Positions 30,989 through 39,231 of a DNA stretch of 43,611 bases are shown here, piece after piece. Position numbers and translations under genes: made by a program. A model generated the notes under the pieces. The model made no database searches. It was not told where the DNA came from and saw only the letters and a program-made list of their open reading frames with translations. Each line of letters begins with the position of its first letter. Position 1 is the stretch's first letter. Source of the DNA: a virus; the IMG/VR virus record IMGVR_UViG_3300034198_016666, positions 1 through 43,611 of that record, one strand, 5' to 3'.

Positions 30989-31415
30989 TGATTCACAGAT
31001 CCTCGACGCCATTGAAAACAAGATCAAAACATTGGCATGGGTCAAGAAAGTCGAAAGCGAAAACATCCGACTTGAGTTCTCAGAAATCCATGATCATGAG
31101 GTTCCCTACGTCCAGATCTATGACAATGGGCAAACTTTCACCCATCAGCGCGGCGAGGTGCTAGTAAACTGGCAGATCGCAGTTGAACTTGCGCTGAAAT
31201 CAAGCTCCTTGAGTGTTGTGAACATGCGAACTCTGCTCGACAAGCGTCAAGAGATTGAGCAAGTCATCGGGTCGAATCCCAATCTCGGCATACCCGGCGT
31301 TATTCATGTACTCTATGTTCAGAATACGCCCGACCTGAATTTGGTCCGGCCATTCTACACGACCACTTTGCTCTTTAGCGTTCAGTATCGGAAGAAGTAC
31401 GTTAGCGAGTGTTAA
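30975..31415 (+). CDS. Tail terminator-like protein
   Basis: 146-residue protein placed between gp10-like and tail tube genes, where tail terminators occur. Composition and pattern (ILDAIENKIKTLAWVKKVES, then EVPYVQIYDNGQTF and VNWQIAVELALKSSS, with YTTTLLFSVQYRKKY at the end) fit the mixed alpha/beta fold of gpU-like proteins. GAGGAG seven bases upstream supports the ATG. Family inferred from position and layout. Confidence 0.62.
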   Translation: MPVANDSQILDAIENKIKTLAWVKKVESENIRLEFSEIHDHEVPYVQIYDNGQTFTHQRGEVLVNWQIAVELALKSSSLSVVNMRTLLDKRQEIEQVIGSNPNLGIPGVIHVLYVQNTPDLNLVRPFYTTTLLFSVQYRKKYVSEC

Positions 31416-31418
31416 GTG

Positions 31419-31427
31419 TGATACATT
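31419..31427 (+). promoter_or_regulatory. Possible extended -10 promoter before the tail tube gene
   Basis: TGATACATT in the 73-base gap before the tail tube gene resembles the extended -10 (TGCTATTTT) before the capsid gene. The -35 region is poor, so this rests mainly on similarity between the gaps. Confidence 0.28.
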
Positions 31428-31488
31428 TTTGCTTGTAAACCGCCTCAAGGACTGAGCGGACGAAATATCGCTAAGGAAGGATTTTGAA

Positions 31489-32727
31489 ATGGCTAAGAAT
31501 TATGCATCAATTTATGCCAACACAGGCGACAGCTCCTCGCTTAATCAGCGTTTCTTTGTGAAGCAAGAAGGCGTTCGTGGAGTCATGGCGGTTCCTGCTG
31601 CTGCTGACTACTTTTTTGCGCTTGCTGGTGGTTCTTTGAACTTCAGCCAGCCCATTGAATCAAGCCCTCATCGTTCTGGACGCCATAACAACAACACCAT
31701 TAAGCAGAAAAAAGCTCTTGAGTGGTCGTTGCCTACTTATGTCAATATCAACACTGCGGCTGCCCAAGGAGTGAACGAACTCGAAGGCGCTTTGCGCGTT
31801 CTTTGGAAGTCTGTTCTCGGCAAAGAAAGCGTTCCTGCCGAAGTTGTTTATGATTCAAGCGAAGATCCAAGCATTACTTTCACGATGTTTGAAGTTGGAG
31901 ATAAATTTTGCAAGCAAGCGCGCGGATTATTCTGTGACTCTGTTGAGATCTCGCTCCCTGGTGATGGTCAGTCACAGTTGAACTGGTCTGGCATGGGCGT
32001 TGAAAGCTATCTCGTTGGCATCGGCAAATCGACCGTTGATAACGATGGAGGCCAAACCGTTACCTTACAAGCTGGCGAAGGAAAGCAATTCCCTGTTGGC
32101 AGCCTTGTGATGATCGTTGAAGCAGACGGCTCAACCCGGTCGGCTGATACTGTCGCTGGTTCGGCTCGCAAAGTTGTCTCGGTTGCTGGTGATATAGTGA
32201 CTTTGGACGGCGCAGCTTTGGCTGACGCTGACGGCTCCGGCACGCCTATCTATCTGTCCTACTTCGAGCCAGTGATGGCCGGAACTGAAGGCATCGACAA
32301 TCCGCAAACTGGTCTTGTTGGCACCTTCACATCAAGCTCCATCCCTGGAGTGCCTTGCGTGCGCTCGGCGACCATCACAATCGCCAACGGCCACGAGATT
32401 GTTGATTACTGCTGGGGCCATGACTCGGCATCTGGTTCGATCTTCGTGCCAGCGAGCCGTTTGGAAGTCGATGTGTCGATTGAATTGAACCTCAACAAAG
32501 ACACCGTGGCTTTCTACAACTCGGTTCAGCAGTTCGAGGCTCAGGATTTGAACTTCAAGCTTGGCGATGCGGCTGGACGCCACCTTGAGGTTGACCTTCC
32601 TCGCTGTATCTTCCAGGTTCCATCAATCTCGGTTCCTGAAACAGGCAGTATCCCCGTGAGCTTTGAAGGCAAGGCTTACCAAACAGCCCTCGATGCCGCA
32701 GATGAGTGCGTAGTAAAATACGCCTAA
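31489..32727 (+). CDS. Major tail (tube) protein
   Basis: 412-residue protein in the tube position between tail terminator and chaperone genes. The N-terminal part (AVPAAADYFFALAGGSLNFS, IKQKKALEWSLPTYVNI) and the C-terminal part (VDVSIELNLNKDTVAFYNSV) look like the beta sandwich of tube proteins. A central insert with VTLQAGEGKQFPVGSLVMIV and VVSVAGDIVTLDGAALADAD may be an added beta domain on the tube surface. It is flanked by its own candidate promoter and a terminator, as expected for a highly expressed structural gene. AAGGAAGG upstream supports the start. Confidence 0.75.
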   Translation: MAKNYASIYANTGDSSSLNQRFFVKQEGVRGVMAVPAAADYFFALAGGSLNFSQPIESSPHRSGRHNNNTIKQKKALEWSLPTYVNINTAAAQGVNELEGALRVLWKSVLGKESVPAEVVYDSSEDPSITFTMFEVGDKFCKQARGLFCDSVEISLPGDGQSQLNWSGMGVESYLVGIGKSTVDNDGGQTVTLQAGEGKQFPVGSLVMIVEADGSTRSADTVAGSARKVVSVAGDIVTLDGAALADADGSGTPIYLSYFEPVMAGTEGIDNPQTGLVGTFTSSSIPGVPCVRSATITIANGHEIVDYCWGHDSASGSIFVPASRLEVDVSIELNLNKDTVAFYNSVQQFEAQDLNFKLGDAAGRHLEVDLPRCIFQVPSISVPETGSIPVSFEGKAYQTALDAADECVVKYA

Positions 32728-32732
32728 TCTGA

Positions 32733-32801
32733 TATGCTTACAGGGCATAGTGAATCTCCATTAAATCTCAGGGCCTCCGCAATTGCGGGGGTTCTTTTTT
32801 T
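32733..32801 (+). terminator. Rho-independent terminator after the tail tube gene
   Basis: CCTCCGC (32774-32780) pairs with GCGGGGG (one wobble pair) around AATT, followed by TTCTTTTTTT. A TGATATGCT element at 32731-32739, similar to the other late extended -10 motifs, lies in the same gap and could start the downstream tail operon, although transcription would cross the terminator. Confidence 0.78.
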
Positions 32802-32838
32802 GGCATAAATTACCCCATCCCCCAGGAAAGGAGATGCA

Positions 32839-33303
32839 ATGGCAATCAAGTTCGCCAGCCCACAGGACATGGCTTTTAAGTTCATTTCTTCAAAAGACGA
32901 CGCAGTACGTTGCTCGGCAGAGGATTATGCAAAATACTCCGAAAGCCTCGATGAGTCGCTTTTAAACCTCAATCCAGAGATCCAACCCACGCGCTTTATT
33001 TTATCTTTAAGCACTAAGATAAAAGACGTTCTCTCGGCCAAGGATTCTTTGGCTGGTATTGCGATGAAAGCTCAAAACACAGGCGAAATGCCAATATACA
33101 GCCTCATGTTCTCTCAAGTTCGCGTGGCAATCCAAGATATTCTCACAGGCGAAGTGAGTGAAATGAAGCGCGGCCCAGATGGCTTGGTGTCTGACGAGAT
33201 TATGGTGTCCCTTGCGTCTTCCGATATTTTGCCAGAGTTGTTCACGGCTCTTCAGAACAAACAAAAGTCTTCTGTTGATTCGGGCCTAGTAAAAAAAAGC
33301 TAA
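32839..33303 (+). CDS. Tail assembly chaperone (gpG-like, zero frame)
   Basis: 154-residue protein in the lambda gpG position, between tail tube and tape measure genes. AAAGGAG upstream is a strong ribosome site. The product is helical (EDYAKYSESLDESLLNLNPE, VSLASSDILPELFTALQNKQ) and ends on a run of A8: GTA AAA AAA AGC TAA. It would bind the tape measure protein during tail assembly. Assignment depends on gene order and on the frameshift arrangement at its 3' end. Confidence 0.78.
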   Translation: MAIKFASPQDMAFKFISSKDDAVRCSAEDYAKYSESLDESLLNLNPEIQPTRFILSLSTKIKDVLSAKDSLAGIAMKAQNTGEMPIYSLMFSQVRVAIQDILTGEVSEMKRGPDGLVSDEIMVSLASSDILPELFTALQNKQKSSVDSGLVKKS

Positions 33304-33737
33304 GCGCAATCATTGAACTCAACTACGCAGATTGGGCGGCCCTTCAGAAAGAAGGCCGCTCTTTTGATTGCAATACTTGTAAACTGCAAAAACTAAGACG
33401 CTGCCGTGAAGATAGATGGGATTTTGACGAGAAGGACGGAACAATCTGGCCTATGTATGTTCACAAGGGCGGTGAACTGTACGGTTTTTGTCCTGCTAAG
33501 GCGACCTGGGATGGACAGACCATGAGCCTATTCCGTATCCTCCATGTGGCATCGGAAACAGGATCGATGTGGGATGAGGGGCCATTATCCGAACAGCCCG
33601 ATTGGTTCATAGATGTGTTATCATGGTTCCTGACAAAGCATGATTTTGCTAAGTTTCAAACTAAGGCAAGGATGGTCTTAGGCGACGGGAAGAAAGAGTC
33701 TTCTACAGCGCCAAAATCAACTTCAAGGAAGAAATAA
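32839..33737 (+). CDS. Tail assembly chaperone gpGT, made by -1 frameshift
   Basis: The A AAA AAA G run at 33291-33299 allows a -1 shift. Reading then continues AAG CTA AGC GCA into a frame open to TAA at 33735-33737, giving about 299 residues. The downstream part (LSAIIELNYADWAALQKEGR, then SFDCNTCKLQKLRRCRED and YGFCPAKATWDG) has no ATG before 33453 and clearly protein-like sequence from the shift point. CNTC plus two later cysteines look like a small metal site, unusual for gpT. A stem-loop (GCGGCCCTT with AAGGCCGC) at 33336-33359 lies downstream, farther than usual for a stimulator. Start codon of the tape measure overlaps the stop by one base. Confidence 0.75.
33291..33299 (+). promoter_or_regulatory. 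Slippery sequence for -1 frameshifting
   Basis: AAAAAAAAG (A8G) at the end of the gpG-like gene. Zero-frame codons AAA AAA can slip back one base and re-pair fully, and the zero-frame stop TAA follows at 33301. Confidence 0.8.
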
Positions 33738-36700
33738 TGGCGACGAAAGTGGACACCGTTGTTTCCATTGTCCTTGATGCTTCCGGCGTTGCGGTTGGCT
33801 TCAAGGACATCAGTGGACAAGTCAGAAACCTGCAAGGTCAGTTTTTGAAACTCAAAGACGGGATGACTCAGGTCGAGAAGGGTAGCGACAAGTTTGCCGA
33901 ATCTCTTGGAACCGTCGTTCTTGCGGCTAAAAAGCAAAATGACGCACTCAAGTCTGTTTCACGGGAAACATCCACGTTCAAGGGCACTCTTGAGGGAATG
34001 TTTAGGCCAGTTACGGCTCTGAACCAAGCCTTTGGCGTGCTTCAACAGTCGCTTTATATTATCCAGCGCGCATTCTCTCTCACGGTTGGCTCTGCAATGG
34101 AGCTTGAGCTTCAGGTTGCACGCATCACAACCGTTTTGGATAAGTCAGAAGTCGGCCAGGTTGATTTTGCAAAACGCATCCTTGATATGCAGGCCACTTT
34201 CGGAGCGAATCCAACAGAAGCGGCCAAGGGATTCTATGAGGCCATCGCTTCTGGCGCGACTAATGCAGCCGGATCGATAGCTCTTATGAATACGGCCCAA
34301 AAGCTTGCCATTGGCGGCCTCCTACCGCTTGATAAAGCTTTGAGTGGTCTAACCTCAATCATGGCCTCATACGGCTACACAGCCGATGAAACAAAGTATA
34401 TTTCCGATGCGTTCTTTATCGCTGCTGCAAAGGGTAAAACGAACGTCGAAGAACTCACAATGGAGATCGGTAACGTCGCTTCGATTTCGCAGCAGGCTGG
34501 TGTGAGTTTTGAAGAGCTTGTTTCGGCAATCTCAGCGGTCACTCTTGGCGGTAAGAGAACAGCCGAAGCCACAACGTCCGTGAGAAACGCGATAAACGCT
34601 CTACTTACACCAACCGAAGACCTTCAGTTCGTTTACAAACAGCTTGGCATTTCTAGCATTACAGCGGAAATCAGACAGCGCGGTTTAGCTGCCGTTTACA
34701 AAGACGTTTATGGATATGTGAACAACAATGCAGACGCTCTGTCTAAGCTCGTTGGTCGCGTTGAGGCAATTTCTGCGGTCGTTGCGCTAACTTCTGGTAA
34801 GCAGAAAACTGCATATCAAGAAATGATATCTTCCATCACAGACAGCAATAAAAAGATGGGAGATACAACAGAAAAGGCGTTCAAATTACTTGAACAAACA
34901 TCTGCCAATAGAATGGAGATTGCGAAGGGCAAAATCCTCGCTTCATTCACGGAAATTAGTAATGCTGCGATGAAATTGATCATTCCAATTGCAGAACTTG
35001 GCGCAGGTATACTTGATAAATTGATGAAACCAATTGTTGCGACAAGCAATGCAATCTCATCAATGATTGATGGTATGAATAGTTTAATGCCAACACTTGC
35101 TGCCTTTGGCGCAACAATCGCTGTCTTTAAGGCTCCAGCTATTTTTGCGTTTTTTACTGCGCTTGCTCCTCTCCTCAAGGCCGTTGCTATTCCTGCCGCT
35201 ATTGTTGCCGCTAAGTTCATTGGCATTGCGGCGGCGATTACCACTGTTACTGTTCTGTTTGATCAAATCATCAGAAACTTCAGGCTCATTCCTGACATTT
35301 TTGACTATGTGATTTCGAGTATCGATCAGTTCGTAATCAGTATGGCTCAGAAATTAGCAGGATTGCAGGATGTCATTGTTAAGTTTGCACAAGAGTTTGC
35401 TGCAAAGTTTCCAAACATTTCAGAAACCCTTGGCTTAAAAATTTATACAGACGCACCGCAACAGCAAGTTAAAAAACTTGGCGATGATTTAGACAAAGCC
35501 GCTGAAAAAGCAAAGAAGGCCAAGGAAAAAATATTAAAAGAATGGGATATGGGTGCAATCAAGGGCATTAAAGATGCTTTTAGCTCGCTGAGTGGCGCAC
35601 TTAGTGGCGCTCCAGAAGTTCCAGGCCCTTCAAGACCAACCGGCGCTCCACAACTACCAATTCCAGCACAAGCGAAACCAGTTGATATCAGCGCAGCAAG
35701 AGAAGCTGCAAACAAGGCACAAGAACAACTTAATTCCATACTTGATGGCACTCGTGATCTTGAAAAAGAAATAGCACTTTCAAAAGCCTACGGAACAGAT
35801 TCTATGAAAGAATCAATGCGTCTTGAGATAGAGCGTGTTGATACACTTGCTAAGCAGTTAGAAAAAACAAAACAGCTATCAGATGCGGATAAGGAAAGAA
35901 TAAAGAAGTTCAAGGAAACGGCTGGAGAGGCACTTGAGATCCGAATAAGAACAGAGGAAATAAAACAAGCGACTGATTTCGTTAATTCTGCCACGGGTGG
36001 AGCAGATGCGGTTGTTGGAAATGCAATCAAACGGTTTGGTGAAGCGTTTGGACCACAAGGACAACTTGTTGCATCAATTATAAATATACTGCGCCAAGGC
36101 AAAGACTTCATGTCAAAACTTGGAAGCGATCTCATCAAGATAATTGTTGAACTTCCGCTCAAAGTCGCCGAGGGTGCCGTTGGTCTTGTTGAAGGTTTGT
36201 TGCAGGGCATTATTGATATGCTCGGTGATCCGGCTAGGCTTGCAAAAATCATAACTGCTTTTTCAACGATTGGTCCAAAGATAATCACTTCAATCGTTAA
36301 AGCTTTGCCAATATTATTAAAAATGCTTCTTGATCCAAAATTCTGGGTCGAACTGGCTTCACAAATTGTCCGATCAATCTTCGATGCTCTCAAGGAAATG
36401 ATTTACGCCATCGGTGACTTGTTCGCTTCGATATTTAGCGGTGACATATTCGATGGCATTGGCGAGGCTGTCGAGAATATGGGTAACTCGATTGGAGACG
36501 GTATCCGTGACGCGACAAAAGCAGTCACAGGATTTACTCAACAGCTTTTCGGTGTGCAAGAAGATGTCGCTGGCCAAGAAAAGGACAAGGGCGCTGGTAC
36601 AGATATTAGAAAAGCGTTTGACTACGGCGCAAAGAAAACTCGTGGTCTTTGGAAAGACATCACAAAATTCCTGGTGGACACATTCAATCTGCTTAAACAG

Positions 36701-37810
36701 ATCATCATTGCTCCTTTTGAGTTTGCTGCTTTGGTATTTAAAAACACATTTGACCTATTCGCAAAAACTCTTGAGGCCAGCATTGGCCTACTCGGAGTAT
36801 TGCTTCAATCAGTTGGAATGACCTTCGAGGCGGCTGCAAATATTACAGGAACAATTCTTTCAACAGCATGGCAAGGCGCTGTGATTGTCTTTGAAGGCAT
36901 AGTGAATCTTTTTAATAGTGCATGGAATACATTCAAAAACGTATTCATGGCCGTCTTCAATTTTGCTAAGTCAATCTTCCAGGGAGTCATCGACGCATTC
37001 AAAGCGGTATTTAACTTCTTCAAAACTTTATTCGATGATCCAATCAAAGCATTTAAGCAATTATTTGAGGACTTTAAAAATATCTTCTCGAATATCTGGG
37101 ATTCTTTCAAAGAGATTCCAACTAAGCTCTGGAATGGCCTAAAAGATGGCGTTGGAATCATTTTTGACACGTTCAAGTCTCTCGGCTCTGCTATCTGGGA
37201 AGGCTTAAAGAATGTTGGTAGACAAATATTTGATTGGGCTAAATCCATTGGCTCAACAATTTATGACGGATTCTCAGAGTTCTTTGGAAAAATTGCCGAC
37301 GGATTTAGAAACTTCGGACGTAATATCTGGGAAGGATTCAAGCAAATTATTAAGGATACCGTCGGAAAGCTCGCAGATTGGCTTGGCCTTGCTGAAGGCG
37401 GTATCGTGCCGGGAACCGCGCGTGCTCCTGGAGACAGCGGGAGGAACGATATAGTTCCCGCTTTGCTTTCACCAGGCGAAGCGGTCATTCCTCGTTCACT
37501 CATGGCCAATCCAGAAATCAACACGATGATTCGTGACCTGCTCAAGAATAGACAGATGCCAATCTCATCGATCTCTGAAGCAGTTCCTCGAATTTCAATG
37601 GCCAACGGAGGCATGGTGCCTGCACTTGTCGGCGGAGGCGGAACCAGCTTCGGAGACACCAACGTGAATGTTGTGCTACAGATTGAAACCAACCAACAGA
37701 TTGACGAGTCATTCATTCGTCAACGCCTGATGCCTGCTCTAAAGTCAGAGCTCAAAGCAAGCTCTCTGCGTGGTGACTTTGTTCTCAGTGCGAAAGGAGT
37801 TCGCCGGTGA
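33737..37810 (+). CDS. Tape measure protein
   Basis: 1,357-residue protein that sets tail length and is the DNA-injection scaffold. The N-terminus is a coiled coil (GQVRNLQGQFLKLKDGMTQV); residues about 100-380 are the TP901-type tape measure core (YEAIASGATNAAGSIALMNT). Hydrophobic membrane-type segments follow (AIFAFFTALAPLLKAVAIPA, then IVAAKFIGIAAAI), as do many aromatic repeats spaced about 11 residues (WNTFKNVFMAVFNFAKSIF). The end carries GGIVPGTARAPGDSG and ALLSPGEAVIPRSL, a known tail-tip-contact signature. TAATG coupling links it to gpGT. The stop overlaps the next GTG. Predicted tail length is about 200 nm from 0.15 nm per residue. Confidence 0.92.
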   Translation: MATKVDTVVSIVLDASGVAVGFKDISGQVRNLQGQFLKLKDGMTQVEKGSDKFAESLGTVVLAAKKQNDALKSVSRETSTFKGTLEGMFRPVTALNQAFGVLQQSLYIIQRAFSLTVGSAMELELQVARITTVLDKSEVGQVDFAKRILDMQATFGANPTEAAKGFYEAIASGATNAAGSIALMNTAQKLAIGGLLPLDKALSGLTSIMASYGYTADETKYISDAFFIAAAKGKTNVEELTMEIGNVASISQQAGVSFEELVSAISAVTLGGKRTAEATTSVRNAINALLTPTEDLQFVYKQLGISSITAEIRQRGLAAVYKDVYGYVNNNADALSKLVGRVEAISAVVALTSGKQKTAYQEMISSITDSNKKMGDTTEKAFKLLEQTSANRMEIAKGKILASFTEISNAAMKLIIPIAELGAGILDKLMKPIVATSNAISSMIDGMNSLMPTLAAFGATIAVFKAPAIFAFFTALAPLLKAVAIPAAIVAAKFIGIAAAITTVTVLFDQIIRNFRLIPDIFDYVISSIDQFVISMAQKLAGLQDVIVKFAQEFAAKFPNISETLGLKIYTDAPQQQVKKLGDDLDKAAEKAKKAKEKILKEWDMGAIKGIKDAFSSLSGALSGAPEVPGPSRPTGAPQLPIPAQAKPVDISAAREAANKAQEQLNSILDGTRDLEKEIALSKAYGTDSMKESMRLEIERVDTLAKQLEKTKQLSDADKERIKKFKETAGEALEIRIRTEEIKQATDFVNSATGGADAVVGNAIKRFGEAFGPQGQLVASIINILRQGKDFMSKLGSDLIKIIVELPLKVAEGAVGLVEGLLQGIIDMLGDPARLAKIITAFSTIGPKIITSIVKALPILLKMLLDPKFWVELASQIVRSIFDALKEMIYAIGDLFASIFSGDIFDGIGEAVENMGNSIGDGIRDATKAVTGFTQQLFGVQEDVAGQEKDKGAGTDIRKAFDYGAKKTRGLWKDITKFLVDTFNLLKQIIIAPFEFAALVFKNTFDLFAKTLEASIGLLGVLLQSVGMTFEAAANITGTILSTAWQGAVIVFEGIVNLFNSAWNTFKNVFMAVFNFAKSIFQGVIDAFKAVFNFFKTLFDDPIKAFKQLFEDFKNIFSNIWDSFKEIPTKLWNGLKDGVGIIFDTFKSLGSAIWEGLKNVGRQIFDWAKSIGSTIYDGFSEFFGKIADGFRNFGRNIWEGFKQIIKDTVGKLADWLGLAEGGIVPGTARAPGDSGRNDIVPALLSPGEAVIPRSLMANPEINTMIRDLLKNRQMPISSISEAVPRISMANGGMVPALVGGGGTSFGDTNVNVVLQIETNQQIDESFIRQRLMPALKSELKASSLRGDFVLSAKGVRR

Positions 37811-39231
37811 TTCAGTTAATCCAGTACGGATACCTTGAAACTCCATATCTGAGCGAGTTTCCATACCTTGGACCTGCGGCTGAGCAAGGCTTAGCTTTCC
37901 AGACTGAGTTCGCAATCAGGTCAGAGCATGAACTTGGAGCACAGTTCCTTGGAGACATCACTAAGGACAAAGCAATCGCTACACAGTTTGAAGGACTTAT
38001 TGAGAACTTTGAGCAAGCTCGTGGATTTCAGACAGAGTTCAGCGTTGGTGTTGATCATCCGTTTGGATTGCAAGCGTCTGTATTTAACACGCAAGATAGT
38101 GAACTTGGAATCCAGAGTGCTTTGACGGTTATCTCTGAGCATAGCGCTGGCGTTCAATTCAGTGCGTTTATAAATAAAGACAAGGTTCTGAGCTTTCAAA
38201 CAAAAAGAAAGTTTGATGGTAAAGAGAAATCAAAAGGATTCCAGTTCCGTCAAAGTAAATCTTTGGCTCACCTTGAGTGTTTTGGCGCTGGATATCTTAA
38301 CGACGAGCCTTATCTTTCTCTTTATCCGTATTTGCAGTCGTTCTTCTGTGTTCCAATAGGCATCCAGTTCACGGCAGTGAAGGAAGAAGCACGAGCATTC
38401 CAATTCCGTTCTGCATTGTACAACACAACAAACTTGCGCATCTTGGTTGATTTCCCAAGCCGTGGAACAACGGGAACAAACTGGACCTCAACAACGACTG
38501 AACCAAGTTCTACGAGTAGTTTCACGGTCAATAACGTCAATACAGATATCGTTGAGCAATACTGGCGCTCAGCAACAGGTGTTCTTTCTGCAACACTCGT
38601 TTGTGATACGCAATTGCCTCAAGGCGTATATTTGGACACGCTAGCAATTTTGAATCACAACTTGTCAGGCTCAGCGACCGTAATTCTACAAGGATCAAGC
38701 GATCCAAGCTTTGCAACAATTCCTGTGAATATCGGGCTAACTTATGAAGCGAACAATATGTACTATATCGCTCCTACGTTGCCTCTACTGCCTTATAGAT
38801 ACTGGCGATTGAATGTCAGTGATGCGGGATCGGCAGACAACTTCTTGCGTATTGGAACGATTGTCTTTGGCTCGGCTATCATTTTCAGCCAAGAATCTTT
38901 TGTTGACCAAGTTCAGTTTGGTCAGAAGCAATTCGTGGATAAGGTCTATACTGAAGGCTTTACGAACGTCAGCAATGACCGAGGCAAAAAGAAATACTTG
39001 AACCTTGAGTTCAGAAATTTGTCTTATGGTCGCGTAAACTTCCAGAACATGCGTGAGATTTTTGAATATGCAGGAACAACTCTGAAGTGCCTTTATATTC
39101 CAGTACCTCAACAGGCGAGCAGGTTTGCTGTCTTTGCCAAGATGAATGAGATTCCAGCAGAGACGCATAACTACAAAGGCGCAGATGCGGATTATGTAGA
39201 CTTCTCAATCTCAGTGGATGAATCGCTATGA
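37807..39231 (+). CDS. Distal tail protein with 14-residue Gln repeats
   Basis: 474-residue protein after the tape measure. Residues 29-150 hold nine tandem repeats of 14-15 residues, each with a central Gln (Gln32, 46, 60, 75, 89, 103, 117, 131, 146) in a context such as G.QF or GFQT. Short YL..YPYL motifs occur at the N-terminus and near residue 163. The second half (TTNLRILVDFPSRGTTGTNW onward) looks like a jelly-roll (discoidin-like) domain followed by a conserved tail domain ending DADYVDFSISVDESL. GTG start overlaps the tape measure stop. Probably a distal tail/baseplate component. Confidence 0.66.
   Translation: MIQLIQYGYLETPYLSEFPYLGPAAEQGLAFQTEFAIRSEHELGAQFLGDITKDKAIATQFEGLIENFEQARGFQTEFSVGVDHPFGLQASVFNTQDSELGIQSALTVISEHSAGVQFSAFINKDKVLSFQTKRKFDGKEKSKGFQFRQSKSLAHLECFGAGYLNDEPYLSLYPYLQSFFCVPIGIQFTAVKEEARAFQFRSALYNTTNLRILVDFPSRGTTGTNWTSTTTEPSSTSSFTVNNVNTDIVEQYWRSATGVLSATLVCDTQLPQGVYLDTLAILNHNLSGSATVILQGSSDPSFATIPVNIGLTYEANNMYYIAPTLPLLPYRYWRLNVSDAGSADNFLRIGTIVFGSAIIFSQESFVDQVQFGQKQFVDKVYTEGFTNVSNDRGKKKYLNLEFRNLSYGRVNFQNMREIFEYAGTTLKCLYIPVPQQASRFAVFAKMNEIPAETHNYKGADADYVDFSISVDESL

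Noticed and set aside
33453-33737. Separate gene starting at ATG 33453
   Set aside because: The frame is protein-like for 150 bases upstream of this ATG back to the slippery run, and no ribosome site is visible, so it is the frameshift extension of the tail chaperone.
35788-36393. 201-residue minus-strand frame inside the tape measure gene
   Set aside because: It lies wholly within a convincing plus-strand gene, with Ser/Ile-rich composition typical of an antisense shadow and no ribosome site.
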